Shown here one piece after another: positions 25,290-37,460 of a DNA stretch of 64,000 nt. The translations under genes and the position numbers were made by a program. This DNA comes from Struthio camelus (Eukaryota; Chordata; Aves; Struthioniformes; Struthionidae). A model generated the notes under the pieces. It was not told the DNA's origin. It was given only the letters and a program-made list of their open reading frames with translations, and made no database searches. Position 1 is the stretch's first letter. The number at the start of each line of letters is the position of its first letter. The stretch is taken from NCBI RefSeq assembly GCF_040807025.1, contig NC_090942.1, positions 43,912,911-43,976,910 on the forward strand, read 5' to 3'.

Positions 25290-26300
25290 TTATACGCTGA
25301 AGGATGTGATTTGCTCTTTCGGTTATTGCATTGTATTGCTTATCTACTACAGTTCCTAAGTCCTTCTGAAAGCCACTGCTTCCTCAGATATGACCCCCTT
25401 ATAAACAGGATTTATTTTCTTCAGAAATATGACCTTACATTTGGTTGTGCTGAAACATGCATTTGAATGAGCCCACCTTACGAAGTGGTCCAGGTCTATG
25501 CCCATCATCTTGTCTCTCTTCTTTGTTTTCTTTTTATTTGCTACAAATTTTCTCAGCAATGATTTAATATTTCCTTCAAGATCATTGATAAAAATATTGA
25601 ATGGGATGAGAGCAGCTCCCTGGAGGCTTCTGCTCAAAAAAACCTTAGTGATTGCAGATGCCTTTCTGAGATCTACCACTTGAACAATTCTTAATCCTTT
25701 TAAAATAAGTCTGCATTGATTTTTGTGTGCAGCTAATTTTTATAAGAACATTATGAAGGACTTCGTCTAATGCCTAAGAAGTAGGGTAACTGAATCAAAT
25801 TTGTGATGTCGCAAAACTTTTGAGGTAGATTAAAAAAAAAAGGCCAATATTGATTGAATCACTTGTTCTTTTGACTCGTTGCTGATTGTTTTCCCTGACA
25901 GCCTTTCCTGGATTTTATCAGGGATCGATGTCAATCTAAGCCTGTTTGTAACCTTGCAAGTTGGATATCTTGATCATTCTAAGCTTTATTAAAAGTTCCA
26001 ATGTTAATAATTCAAAGATCTGCAACTTCTCATACTTACAGATGCAAATCATCCAGTCCTATGGATTCAAAAATATCTGAACAATATGTGTGGGAATAAG
26101 CGTCCTCTCCACTGTGCAGGGAGCAGAGGAGCGTTCCCTGGTGACTGACTTTGGCTGACGTCGCCTTAGTTCCTCTCAGCACCAGAGGGAAGTGTTGGTT
26201 GAGTACTTTAGCCTTTTGCACTTTGTGATCGATGATCCTGCCAGCCCTGTCTAACAGTAGGTCCATGTTGTTAATGGGATTTAATTTCATTTGCTCCTGG
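25290..26300 (-). mobile_element. CR1-like retrotransposon copy D, ancient and decayed
   Basis: This minus-strand remnant is recognisable mainly by translation. At 25,356-25,679 the peptide contains FNIFINDLEG, then KFVAN where the FADD catalytic motif should be, then DLDHFVRWAHSN and TTKCKVIFL. These follow the order seen in CR1 reverse transcriptases. At 26,036-26,290 the peptide LLDRAGRIIDHKVQKAKVLN and SIGLDDLHL match the linker before the reverse transcriptase. Between them a degraded frame still shows RLTSIPDKIQERL, the counterpart of the PGNYRP-following segment. Loss of the catalytic Asp pair and many frame breaks show an old insertion. The boundaries are approximate; the upper end may reach about 26,470. 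Confidence 0.75.
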
Positions 26301-29300
26301 CATATGTAAATAATTCCTCCTGGTTAGCTTTAGCTCAGCTAGCCGTTGATGCCTCGCTCTTTCATTAATTAGTTATATTTCTTACCTCCTGATTTCTGTC
26401 CACTGCTATCAGCGTCATTTTGTTTTGAATAGTATTTCTACCTCCATTTCATCATTTAATGAAGGGAAGCATTTAGCCTCCAAGGAGCTGAAGACTCCTT
26501 GCACACATATGGATGATTACGAGTTACTGTTCTCCTCCTGCAGAATTTGCTTTCTCTTGACCTGAAACAGAGGAAATATTCAGCAGAGCACAGAACTGTG
26601 CCTTTCTAAAATGCTATCTTTCGGGTTCATCAGCTGTGCAATCAGCTCTGTCTCTGTGGCTCATCTCAACATTGAATTTCCTCAAGGCTTCTCAGCAGGA
26701 TGGACAAAACTGAATGTGGAGCACAGCTACTGAGCTGGCGGGCAGGGAGGTAGGATGGGGAGTCTGGGAGAAATCCTGGAGGAGGTGGCTCCGTCCCCAT
26801 GGAAGAGAGTGAGAGGCTTTGATGGCTGCCCCACTGAAGGGCTGCCCGCTGCCCCATCCCAAAAGCAGCCAGTGGCCATATGTTTCAAGCTGTTTCCCCT
26901 CGGAGGTAGCACCACTGGGACATGGCAGCCTTTCCGACCACAGCAGCCCGCTGCCGTAGCCTAACTGAACTACAGCTAGAATGGCCCTGCACTACTTCGC
27001 TGAGGTGGCTGGCCAGATATGGGCTACAGGCACTACAGCCACGTCAGCATGCAACCCAGCCTGGCATGAAAACTCACCCAAGACGAAGGGCAAAGCCCAG
27101 CAACCAGCTCAAACTTAATTCAGTGCTGCCATAGGTGTGTTCATAGCCCCAAGCCATTGCTTATCATTATCCTGAAGGTGATGTTGACTGTATAATAGTG
27201 TGTAGCATTTAAACTGAATCATGAGCACTTGCAGCCAACAGTTTATTAGCTGACCGATTGATTCATCTCTGTTCATACTTAATACGAATTTACTCCCAAG
27301 TACTGTAGTACATTTTGATAGACAAATCAGTAATGTTACTGATGAATTACTGAATTAACTGTCTAGAAAGGATGTATAAGCCGAATAGGTAAAGAGGAGG
27401 ATAATTTGGTAATATGCAAACACTACATGTGACTGATAGTTTGTAATATACTGTAGGAAAACGTTTGCAGCTGAAAAGCCAGATGACATTTGAATTGATA
27501 CATGCAGAATAAATATCAGCTGGCAGAGAAGGTCTCAAACAAAAATACTGACTGTATTAAATAGTGTGCAATTTAATACATTAAAATTTACCTGCCAGAT
27601 TCTAACTGATCTGTTAATACATCCCTTGGATGTTATAAGCAAATGTGCATTATTATTAGTTTCCAAAATCTAGAAAAGATCCTATGTAGATATGGAAGAT
27701 CACAAGATGCTGAAGTTACAGAGTGAACCGATTTACTGTAAAAACCATAAGGAGCGCAATGGCAGGAAGTAGTTGTCTTCTGCTCTTGAGTTGGGGAAAA
27801 AAGGAGAAAGAACTGAACTAATTTAAGTTGAGAGGTCATTCTTTATGTGCTCTCCTGGTCCATTTTATCTCTGGCTGAAATTTCTTCCAGCTTTCCCCCT
27901 ATTTTTCTGATGTCTACCACATGATACATGGCTGTGGTAGTTCTTAGAGCTTCAAAAAACAGTAGAGCAAAGATGGGTCAGTCTCCTATCTCAATAAAAT
28001 AAAAACAACAGTTAAGTGCCCTTCTTGTGCAGCAGTAGAATTCAGTAGAGACCAATAGAGATTGGGGAGCCATCAGCTATTTTGCCATATTTGCCAAAAT
28101 TCATTCCAAATCCATCTAAAAATACCCTTAAGGCAGTAGCTGGAAAATGGCTATGATGGAACAGCATTGGTCTTTCCATTCATATTAGATATAAAAGATG
28201 CAGGACAAAAATGAGTGCTGGGTGCTTCTGAAAACATCCAATTTCCACTATGCATGCTCATGGTGTGCCTGAGCTGTGGTCACAGAAGTGACTGTCTGAC
28301 TTGGGCCTTGAAACAGTCTAATCTTAGTGGTACAGATCGTAGTGCAGCCTAATTTTTCTGATTTCTTTGCAGGGCCCCAGATCCTGCCAAGTGTAGACAC
28401 TGCCAAAGGTGCAGGAGGTAGGATGTTGGCTCTGGGCCAATGCTTCCCACAGAGACAGCTTGACTACGGGCAACAGGAAACAGTTTCACCTTGGGATGAG
28501 GGAATCCCGTGTGGAAATAAGAAGAAATATAACCGGTTTTGTATGTGTATTGGAGGGCACCATAGCTGCATGAAAAAGGCAAATGTATGCTTTGGCACAG
28601 CTTCAGATTAGCTCTCTTTGTTACACATGTCCTCTTGGTGTTAGTCAAGCTTTCTTGCTGCTCTCCTAGGCATATGTTCCTGCACCAGCAGTTCTTATAA
28701 CGTGGGTGGGGAATTTACCAGTGTCCAGCGGGGACAGAGCCCCGCCATCCCCACCATTGGGTGCCAGTAGAGGGTAAATGCTATATAAGAACAGACAGGC
28801 TGTACCAGTGGGCAGCTTCTCCCACAATTGCTTATGGCAACAGGATGAAACACAAGGAAATGACAAACCCTTCATATCAGGCACGTTGCAATGTGGCTCA
28901 TAAGCAAGATATATCCCTAACTGAAGTTTTCACCTTAAGCTGATTCTCAGTTACCATCAGAATCAGCTTAGGATAAATCACAGACCTTTTTAACCTGGAA
29001 TGCTATACAGGAAATGTCCTGTCGACCTAACTATTCTGAGTTTACTGACAAGCAGTGATCTCAAGCTATCACATACAAGCTTGTGGTGGCAGAAGCTTGC
29101 CCAGTTACAAGGCCTTAAACCAATGTGTAATCTTTCAGCTCTGCTTCTTCCCCAGATGCACCAGAGGCCGCTAAGGAGATGCTAAAGGTATGCATACACA
29201 CTGGAGTAATTCCAAGAAAATTGCTTTAAAGTACTGTAACTTAATGAAGGCATTTACATTGTCAATGAGTATCACTGACATTGAGAGACTAATACGTACT

Positions 29301-29948
29301 TTTATGTAAAGATCAGTCAGTTGCATTTGCAACAAAACAGAGCAAACTAAATCCAGACTCATAGGGATTTGTTAGCAATGTTAAATTTTGTTTAAATTTC
29401 CCCATATGACATCCAAACCATATGTGGAAATAAAATCCATGCATAAAACTGCATGTCCCTGTGCAGTTTATCAGGTACTTGACATCTCAGTCAGCATACT
29501 AATCTACTTCCTGAGACACTTCTTGAGCATCTGCAAGTATTTCCTTTCGATTGCTTTTGTGTTCTTCCTGTGAAAGAAATATTCTTCCTCTTGTGGCCAT
29601 TCTAGTTCTCCTAAGCATATAATCCTCCATTCCTGTCCTTGACTTAGGGCTAGCTAAACACAGTTGTCTCTTCCTAAAAATGCTGTGACTCAGAAATTTG
29701 TCTTCCAGTGGCCTCACGTTGGGAGTGTCCAGCTTCTCAGCAGAACCTCTTTTGGCTTCTAACCTTGGGTTTTAAAGAAGGGGCCCTTCTAACTCCTGAA
29801 AAAAATATTTTGGACCATTTTAACAATTGCTTTGTGTCTTTATTCTAAGGTCTTTCTTGGTCAAAATCCTCTGCCGTTCGACTTATAGTAACAAAAAATA
29901 CCTACAATCTGACATCAGGTTTCCTTAGCTAATGTTGGAAAATAAGCA
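26301..29948. other. Non-coding stretch with a GC-rich block
   Basis: From about 26,700 to 27,130 the DNA turns GC-rich, with overlapping 60-70 codon frames on both strands and no recognisable product. The rest is AT-rich. An open frame of 94 codons (28,327-28,611, plus) follows a strong acceptor (TTTCTTTGCAG at 28,372) but matches no family. A hairpin lies at 28,933-28,972, and a small GC hairpin (GCGGGG/CCCCGC) at 28,728-28,745. Confidence 0.5.
28933..28972. repeat. Inverted repeat hairpin, 14-bp stem, 11-base loop
   Basis: CCTTAAGCTGATTCT (28,933-28,947) pairs with AGAATCAGCTTAGG (28,959-28,972) with a single unpaired base. The loop is 11 bases. No other recognisable element surrounds it. 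It is too short for a classical microRNA precursor unless the outer flanks also pair, which they do only poorly. Confidence 0.75.
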
Positions 29949-30007
29949 ATAAAATAAATAAATAAGATAAATAAATAAGCAAATAAATAAATAAATAAAT
30001 AAATAAG
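29949..30007. repeat. AAAT microsatellite
   Basis: About 59 bases of AAAT units are present, interrupted by a few AAG or GATA/GCAA variants. It is read directly from the sequence and is likely polymorphic between individuals. Confidence 0.95.
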
Positions 30008-30649
30008 ATCAGAAACTGTTCTCTGGCCCTGAGGAGAAGTGGCAAGTTGTGTTCCTATAACAAAACTCTCTTTGCGCCTTCCTCCTGGGCAAAGTGACCT
30101 CGTTAGTTCTGCCTTCTGGAAACAGTTCACGGCCTGTGCATCACCCAGACCATGCCTGGACATAGTCTGGGAAAGTGCCACTTGGCGTGGGTCAAATCCC
30201 TGCCAGGTAATGTGCTACTTCATCTGTTCAGTTATACAGAATGGGTGATCACAGGCCAATGTGCTATCCATAGCCCTGTTTAGTTTGCTGAAATGGGGCA
30301 TAGCCCCTAAATCCCATGGGTAGGCATTTCCAGAAAGCTACTCTGAGCATCTTGTCTCAACAGGTTGCTGGAGGAGCTAGGTGGAGAGATGTAGTGTCTT
30401 TATGGGGGGAATAAAGAGGCTAGCCCTGCCAGCACTTGGCACCTACTCACCTACCTCACCTGCTCTTAGGCTTGCAGGAGAACATGCAAGAATCCTGGTT
30501 AGCAGTACAGAGGTTTTATCGCCCCTCACTTGAGGTGACTGTTGATGCATGTGATCATTGCTAACATGTAGATATAAAACTTTTGTGTTACACCATCATG
30601 TTTTCCTCCTATGTCTCGTTCTCACTCTCCCTCCCTCCGTCTGCCTCAG
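30008..30649. other. Non-coding stretch, no gene seen
   Basis: Only short chance frames occur. The last 50 bases form a long pyrimidine tract (CTCACTCTCCCTCCCTCC type) that serves as the acceptor region of the exon candidate beginning at 30,650. Confidence 0.5.
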
Positions 30650-30768
30650 ACGTTATTTGCAAGGACCAGAATGAATGCCACAGATTTGGAACACTGGCGC
30701 TTCCCAAGCATGCAGAATATCAGGAATTTGCTAAGAACTATTAGTACAATGCATCTCTCTCTGCCAAG
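30650..30768 (+). other. Candidate exon, plus strand, unknown gene
   Basis: A long pyrimidine tract ends in CTGCCTCAG at 30,641-30,649, a strong splice acceptor. A donor CCAAG/GTAACC follows after 119 bases. One frame is open across the whole segment. Another gives about 31 residues containing VICKDQNECHRFG and ALPKHAEYQEF before a stop; that reads like real protein but matches no family I know. The segment could be an internal exon, a terminal exon in the second frame, or an exon of a non-coding RNA. Downstream, a 154-codon open frame starts at 30,788. Confidence 0.3.
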
Positions 30769-30787
30769 GTAACCACACACTAACAAG

Positions 30788-31252
30788 ATGACAAAGCGAG
30801 CTATTCAGACAGTGAAAAATCTCCTAAATGTACAAAGCTCTTTATTTGCCCCAGTTGGAGCTCAGAAATACTCCACAAGCTGGACTGACTATATCAGCAC
30901 AAATGCTAATGAGCAGCTGACAAAGACGTCTCTCCCCACGAGAGCTCAGATCCTCAAGTCTATGCAAATGCCAATCCTACCAGTACAACAAAGACAAACA
31001 AGCAACATATACAGGAGCAAATCAAGAGTCAGACAACTAGCCAAAGAACAGACCCAGCAAGAATGTTTATCCCAGTGGAGACTGTCACTGCTTTTATTTA
31101 GCTTTTGCTGTTTTCCCTTCCTGGGGCTGCTCTGTCGCCACGCACTGGAGCCATACGCTTCCACGCTTCTCTCCGGTGGCAACCCTTTTTTCCTTTGGTC
31201 TCTGGCGTGCTTCCTAAACTCAGGCTCTGTCTCTCTGCTGCTCCTTCATTGA
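30788..31252 (+). other. Uncharacterised 154-codon ORF, probably not a gene
   Basis: This is the longest open frame outside the CR1 copies. Its first half is polar (MTKRAIQTVKNLLN and a Gln/Arg/Ser-rich stretch). Its second half has a Leu/Phe-rich hydrophobic segment (about residues 98-115) that could span a membrane. The start resembles a fragment of a retroelement integrase only superficially, and no other retroelement hallmark is nearby. A single ORF of this length is plausible by chance in 64 kb on six frames. Confidence 0.12.
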
Positions 31253-34200
31253 ACTAAGACCTTAGTGAGCCTTAAGTGCCCTGAGCCCAGAGGCTTCAAG
31301 ATACGCAAGTTGCTTACATTCACTTCTTCCAAGAGTGGCAAATTTGTGGGCTCTTTGGTTTACAGTTTATTTGTCTAGAGAGAAAAGAAAATTGAAACAC
31401 AGAATGTGCAGACACAGCAAAAGTGATTCTACAAGAGTTACTCATTACCTTAGGCAGTGTAAGAAAGATTCAGCTTCCCGCAGAATATACGTCTAAATCA
31501 CTTCTGTGTCTTTTTCCCTGCTCTTTCCCTAGTTCCTCAATTTAAATCACTATCTCTGAGGCATATAGGACCCTTACTCAGCCTACCCCCTCACCCCATC
31601 CTCACTTTGCTAACTCTGAGCCACTGCCGAATGCAGAAAGCAAAAGAGAACAGGGAAAACAGAGAGTCCCTACACTGGAGTGGAATTTTGTCGTGCGGGA
31701 TGTATTCCCCAGAGGGTCTCAGGAAGGGAGAGCACTGAGGTGTCGCACCAAGCCTAAGGTGAAGCAGCCCAGTTGCTTCTTTAATGCAAGAGAAAAAAGG
31801 AGTGAGAGCTTGATTGCTCCAAGAGCAGATGGGGATATGCAGGGATCTGTACCAGAGCCAATAAATGAATGCAGACAGCAGTGCTGCTCGGATTCAAGTA
31901 GTGCTTGGCTCAGGCTGCAGCGTAATCAGCCTGGAGTGAGTCATGTTAATGGCTGTGCCCCGAGACGTACAGCCAGATACCTACAGCACTGACAAACCAG
32001 AGTTGACTCGAGCTCAAGTTTTCTAATGTCTGTTTGCCCAGAACGCCTGTTGATTTCAAACACCCTTGTGGCTGGATGGGGCCTGGGGCCACGGCACCGT
32101 GCACAGGCACTGGGAAGCCGCAGGCTTTGAGGTGGGCATCTTGCTGCTGGCATGGGAGCAACAGTGCCCACATATGCAAAGACTCTGAGCATTCACTGTG
32201 AGCACTGGATGCTTTCAGGAGCTTGAACAAGCTCAGCAGCAGACGAGCACTCACAGAGCAAAAGAAGAGATGTCTCTCCCAGCACCCAGCCTCTGGTTGT
32301 CCGATTAAAAAACAATGCAGCTGCCTAGCAAATAACTTACAAATTCTAGCCCTAATTATGCTACTGGCAAATATCATTTCCAGGTAAGCTGCTGCAGTAG
32401 TTGGACTTTTAAAACAAAGCTAGTGAGGTTAATTTCAACTGTTTTCAGATAAATAATAAGGATGGATAATAATTCAAACATTTTGGTGAACTGGCTTCTC
32501 TATGTAGAATCTGAACTGCCCAAGTGCATCAAAGACAGCAGTGCTGATGGGGAACAGCACCTCTGCTTTGGTTTGGGGGGTAACATGCAGCAGCTGTGTT
32601 GCTGAAGCAGAAGAATATGGGTATTTGTTACCACTGATATCACGCTTGAGTAACAAGGGATGCTTCATAGTGACCATTATGAAAACAGGGACAAGCAAAA
32701 ATAACTGTCTTGCTGTTTTTCAGGCTTCTAGAATGGCCTGATGAGAAAAAATGTTGTTTGGAGTTTATGAAATCACTTTTTGTACTTGGCATTTTCACTA
32801 CTAGCTGAAAATGGGGAGGAGACTTCTTGAAAGTATTTCTGGATTTCTTCAGTACCACTTCATTAAGAAATTGTAAAAAGGAGGTTTCTAAAACCCCAGA
32901 AATGAAAAATTAAATTGGTTTTAAGCATGTGCAATTAAAATGTTCTAGATCTTTAAGAGTTTAAAATCACTGGAGTTGCATTTAGTGTTTCAAAAAGATA
33001 AACATCTATTTTGTGTTTTGCGAAGGCATGTTTAGTCAATTCCATCTTCTGCAGTGTGATTAGAAAGGGCCCTTAGATGTTAGGGCAGAAAACTTGCAAC
33101 CAGTTTCTCTTAACTGGCATTTAGATGTTATTCAGTAAAATAAGGTATTTATTTAAGATATATACATATATATGTCAGTTTAAGCATATAGATATAAATA
33201 TGTTTTGTATATATAAAAGATACATATAAAAGGTGTATCTAATAAAGAAGGAACAAACGGAAATAAATGATTTAGGAAGAAAGCAGGAAAGCAGTGAATT
33301 TTGTAGTGCTAATGTTAAAAACTTGCCTCTTGCTTTAGGAAAAGACAGACCGATATCTGTAGTTACATGGTCCTTGGTCCTTTCTTCGTCCTTCCACACT
33401 GCTTAGTGCTAGTGAACAGGGCAAAGAATCAGCCAGCTTTGGTGGATGGAGAACTAGCTGGGACTTTGGTTTGTCTCAACTCTGCCTTTCTTCTATTGCT
33501 TGACTCTAGCTCTTCCACTTATTCCTTCAAAGGGAGCAGAGTATTCACAATACCTCCTTTTAGTCATTAGTAGTCAGAGCTAGTTTAGGCTCTGAACTGT
33601 GTTCTGGAGGATCTCACCTCCCTCTTTGTTAACTAGATATGAAGCCTAAGCCTAAAGTAATATGATGAGATCAGTACCTTATGTACAACCATAAAATGGA
33701 AATGATGATACTAATTTCCTTTATAAAGCACTTTTATTTCTAAGGGAAAAAGTAGCCATTATTATTTTTAATCATTATTACAGAGCAAAAGGCCCAAAAC
33801 CTTCATGGTGCATTTAGTAAGTGCAGGGAAGCACAGGGCTACTGCAGATGTCAGGAAGTACCATCTATTTATCTAACTTACAGTAGGCAAATTTTGAAAG
33901 GGCACCGCTGTGTAAAAACCCACAGGAGGGAGCAAAGAGTACACATATTTAAACCCTGACAAAAGAAAGACATGATACTTCTGAGCAAACCAGTAGAGAT
34001 GTTTAAATTCAGAACTCACACAGACATCTGATAACTGGAACATGCAACTGGTAGATAGCACTGAGCCCTATTCTCATGTGTTTCTCGGGTGTTGCTTGCT
34101 CATATTTTCTAATTCCAACATGCCTCCTCAGTGTCACTCCTACATGAACTGGCAGTGTTGTCAGAGACAATTATGTCAGTGGACTGCACTGCACACCACT

Positions 34201-35510
34201 TTTTCCCTTGTGAAAAGGAAGTTAATTTGGTAGATCTTGTTGCTCAAGATAAAAATGCAGATGTTTTGTCTCCTGCCAAGCTTTACATTTTGTACTGGGA
34301 AAACTGCTGTTCCTGCTTGCTGGAACCATGTTGAGGAATTTGCTTCCAGCCATGAAAATAAAGTTGAGCAGGAGGAACGTGCTTCCTTTCACTATAGGGC
34401 AATGAGGTCCATGGGCAGGTATAGTGGATAGTCTGAAGGTTCAGAGAGATTGCTAGTAAACTGTCACCTTTCACAGAAAGGAAAGGAAAGGTTTCTTCTC
34501 ACGGAAACTATTATGATGAAAACCTGATTAGCAAACCCTTCCTGGCTTTGGGTTCACATGGGCTCCCAGAAGAAAGCCGAAGTAGGGTATGATTAATTAT
34601 GGATAAGCAAGCTCTTGTAGTCTGCTATTGACATGGATAATTTGCTTTAAATGAGACTTTGAATGAATTTTTGGTAGCAATGCAGAACAGTCACCCTCTC
34701 CCCTTTCCCCCTTGCGGTGTAATGTAGAAAGGCACCTCTTTTGTACCGTCCTCTAAGAGTGGTATGCACCATGTCTACAGTTCTGAAATAAACTCCATTA
34801 AGAACTCTGTAAGAATCCAGACTAAATATAACTCATGTCCTTTAGTCACACTTATAAAATTTCCTTCCCATACATTGTCCTTTGCCATTTCCAGGGATGT
34901 GCCTGGCAGCAGGGAAGCCCCAAATCTTGGTGCAGGAGGAGCTAGGGTAAGAGCTGCAAGCCACAGGAGCCAGCACAGCACTCAGGGAGCAGAAGGAGTA
35001 CTGGGCTCCTCCATCGCTCTCCGCAGCCCCTGGCACCCCACGACTTGTGCTCTTGCCTAAGAGCAGCAGCAGGTTGCAGTTCTCTTCCTCGCTGCCAGTT
35101 ACAACCTATCCTGGCACAAGCTGGGAAATTTGTCTTTGTGATAGCTGGGAATTTTGCCCATGGAGATCTTTCCACCTGACTCTCGCTGTGAGAGCTTCTG
35201 CAATATGTTCACAGAAAGTTATGTATTGTGGTCTGTGACAACCAGACTGACGGCGGCAGACAAAACATAGCTTTATTTATCCTTCCTGTGCAGAGGGCTC
35301 TTGCTCTTGAAGGGAAGTCCCCATAATCAGAAAGGTCTGGACTTTATTTCTGGAAACTGAGTCCAAACTCTAGAGAACAATACTGCATTCCTAGTCCCTT
35401 CAGTGTGAACTGACCTGTAAAGAAGGGAAAAGCTGACTATAAGAGTTTCTAAATTCTTCTCTTTCTTGCTCTTTCTCCCCATATCTCCCAAGTATTTCCA
35501 GCAAACATAT
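31253..35510. other. Non-coding stretch, no gene seen
   Basis: A 143-codon minus frame (31,946-32,377) and several overlapping 60-100 codon frames occur in GC-richer patches at about 31,930-32,190 and 34,880-35,170. None shows a family signature. An AT-rich low-complexity stretch of TATA and ATAT units lies at 33,157-33,235. Confidence 0.5.
33157..33235. repeat. AT-rich low-complexity tract
   Basis: Repeated ATATA/TATAAA units with few G or C are seen directly. Confidence 0.6.
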
Positions 35511-35940
35511 CACAGATTCATGGAATCACAGAATCACAGACTAGTTGAGGTTGGCAGGCTCCTTTGAAGATCATCTAGCTCAGCCCAACCCCCCTGCTCA
35601 GAGCAGGGTCAGCTACAGCAGGTTGCTCAGGGCTGTGTCCAGTCGGATTTCGAATAACTCCAAGGATGCAGACACCACCACCTCCCTGGACAACCTGTGT
35701 TTGACCATTAGAACAGTGTTTTCTTATGTTTGGATGGAGTTTTCTGTGTTTCATTTGTGCCCATTGCTTCTTGTCCCGTTACTGGGCACCACTGTGAAGC
35801 ATCTGACTCCAACTTCTTTATTCCCTTCCATTAGTTATTTATACACCTTGATTAGATCCCCCTGAGCTTTCTTTTCTTGAGGCTATACAGCCTCAGCTGT
35901 CTCAGCCTCTCCTTATATGACAGAAGATCCAATCCCATAA

Positions 35941-37339
35941 TCATCTTTGTGGCTCTTTGCTGAACTCCCTCCAATACGTCCATCTCTTGTACTGGGGAGC
36001 CTGGCACTGGACACAGCATTCCAGATGTGGCCTCACTGTGGCTGAGTAGAGGGGGAGGATCACCTTCCTTGCCCTGCTGGCAACACTCTGTTTAATGCAG
36101 GCCAGGATGCTGTTGCCCTTTGCCACAAGGTCACGTTGCTGGGTCATATCCAACCTGTTGTCCACCAGAACCCCACGTCCTTCTCTGCAGAGCTGCTTTC
36201 CAGCTGGTCAGCTCCTAGCCTGAACGGGGACGCGTGGTCACTCCTCTCTAGGTGCAGGATAGGGCACTTTCCTTTGTTGAATTTCATGAGGTTCCTGTCA
36301 GCCCATTACTCCAGCCTGTCAAGGTCACTCTGAATGGCAGCACAATCCGCTGGTGCATCAACCGCTCCTCCTAGTTTATATCATCAGCAAACTTGTTGAG
36401 GGTGCACTCTGTCCCATCGTCCAGGTCATTAATGAAGGTGATAAACAGTAATGGACCCAGTATCGATCCCTGGGGGACACCATCAGTGTCTGACCTCCAG
36501 CTGGACTTTGTGCCCTTGATCACAACCCTCAGAGCCCAGCAGTTCCCCCGGTTTTCAGTCCACCTCACTGTCTACTTGCACAGTCCATACTTCATCAGTT
36601 TGTCTCTTATGGGAGACAGTGTCAAAAGCCTTGCTAAAGTCAAGGCAAACAACATTCACCGCTCTCCCATCCATCCACTGAGCCAGTCATGACATTATAG
36701 AAGTCTATCAGGTTGGTCAGGCATGATCTGCCCTTCATAAGTTCATGCTGATTGCTCCCAATCACCTTCCTATCCTTAATATGTATGGAAATGGCTTCCA
36801 GGAGGATTTGCTCCATCTCCTTTCCAGGGATTGAAGTGCAGCTGACCTGCCTGTAGTTGCCTGGATCCTCCTTATTGTCCTTCTTGAAGGTAGGGGTGAC
36901 ACTTCTTTTCTTTCAGGAACCTCAGGTCCTCACGAACCTCTCCCAATCACCATGACCTTTCAAAGATGACCAGGAGTGGTCTTACAGTGACATCAGTCAG
37001 CTCTCCAGGACTCATGGGTGCATGTCATGGGGTCTCAGGACTTGTGGGAGTCCAGTTTGTTTAAATGTTCACTAACCAGATCCTTCTCCAGCAAGGGTAC
37101 ATCCTCCTTGCTCCAAACTTCTCCTCTGGTCTCAGGGGCCTCGCATTTCTGAGGACAACTGTCACCAGTAGTGACTGAGGTGAAAAAGGCATTGAGTACC
37201 TCAGCCTTTTCATGTCCTTTGTCATCAGGTCCCCAGCTCCATTCAGCAGTGGGACCACATTTTCCCTAGCCTTCCTTTTGTTGCTTATGTACTTGTAGAA
37301 GCCGTCCTTTTTCCCCTTCACATTCCTTGCCAGACTCAA
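35941..37339 (-). pseudogene. CR1-B ORF2, reverse transcriptase and linker remains
   Basis: Broken frames on the minus strand keep clear CR1 reverse transcriptase signatures. At 36,371-36,568 [13 protein letters not shown] and KFADD are intact, so both catalytic Asp residues survive. At 35,941-36,165 the C-terminal segment with [17 protein letters not shown] and CVQCQAPQYKR is readable. At 37,061-37,339 the pre-RT linker shows KKDGFYKYISNKRKARENV and PLLNGAGDLMTKD. The pieces lie in different frames, so no complete protein is possible. The region between about 36,600 and 37,060 corresponds to the N-terminal reverse transcriptase and is readable only as fragments. Confidence 0.85.
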
Positions 37340-37460
37340 CTCCAGATGGGCTTTGGCTTTCCTAAGCCCATCCTTGCATGCTCAGACAACGTCTCTATAT
37401 TCCTCCTATGTTACCTGTCCTTTCTTCCACCCACTGTATGCTTCCTTTTTATGTTTGAGT

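Noticed and set aside
28760..28880. Sequence starting ATATAAGAACAGACAGGCTGTACCA, faintly like an old interspersed repeat seen in reptiles
   Set aside because: The similarity is short and from memory, so I could not support a family call.
30039..30248. Possible tRNA-like GGGTCAAATCCC near 30,188
   Set aside because: No acceptor stem, D-arm or anticodon arm can be drawn around it.
30788..30840. MTKRAIQTVKNLLN looks like the start of a retroelement integrase segment
   Set aside because: The resemblance covers only about a dozen residues. No catalytic motif, LTR, primer-binding site or neighbouring pol segment was seen.
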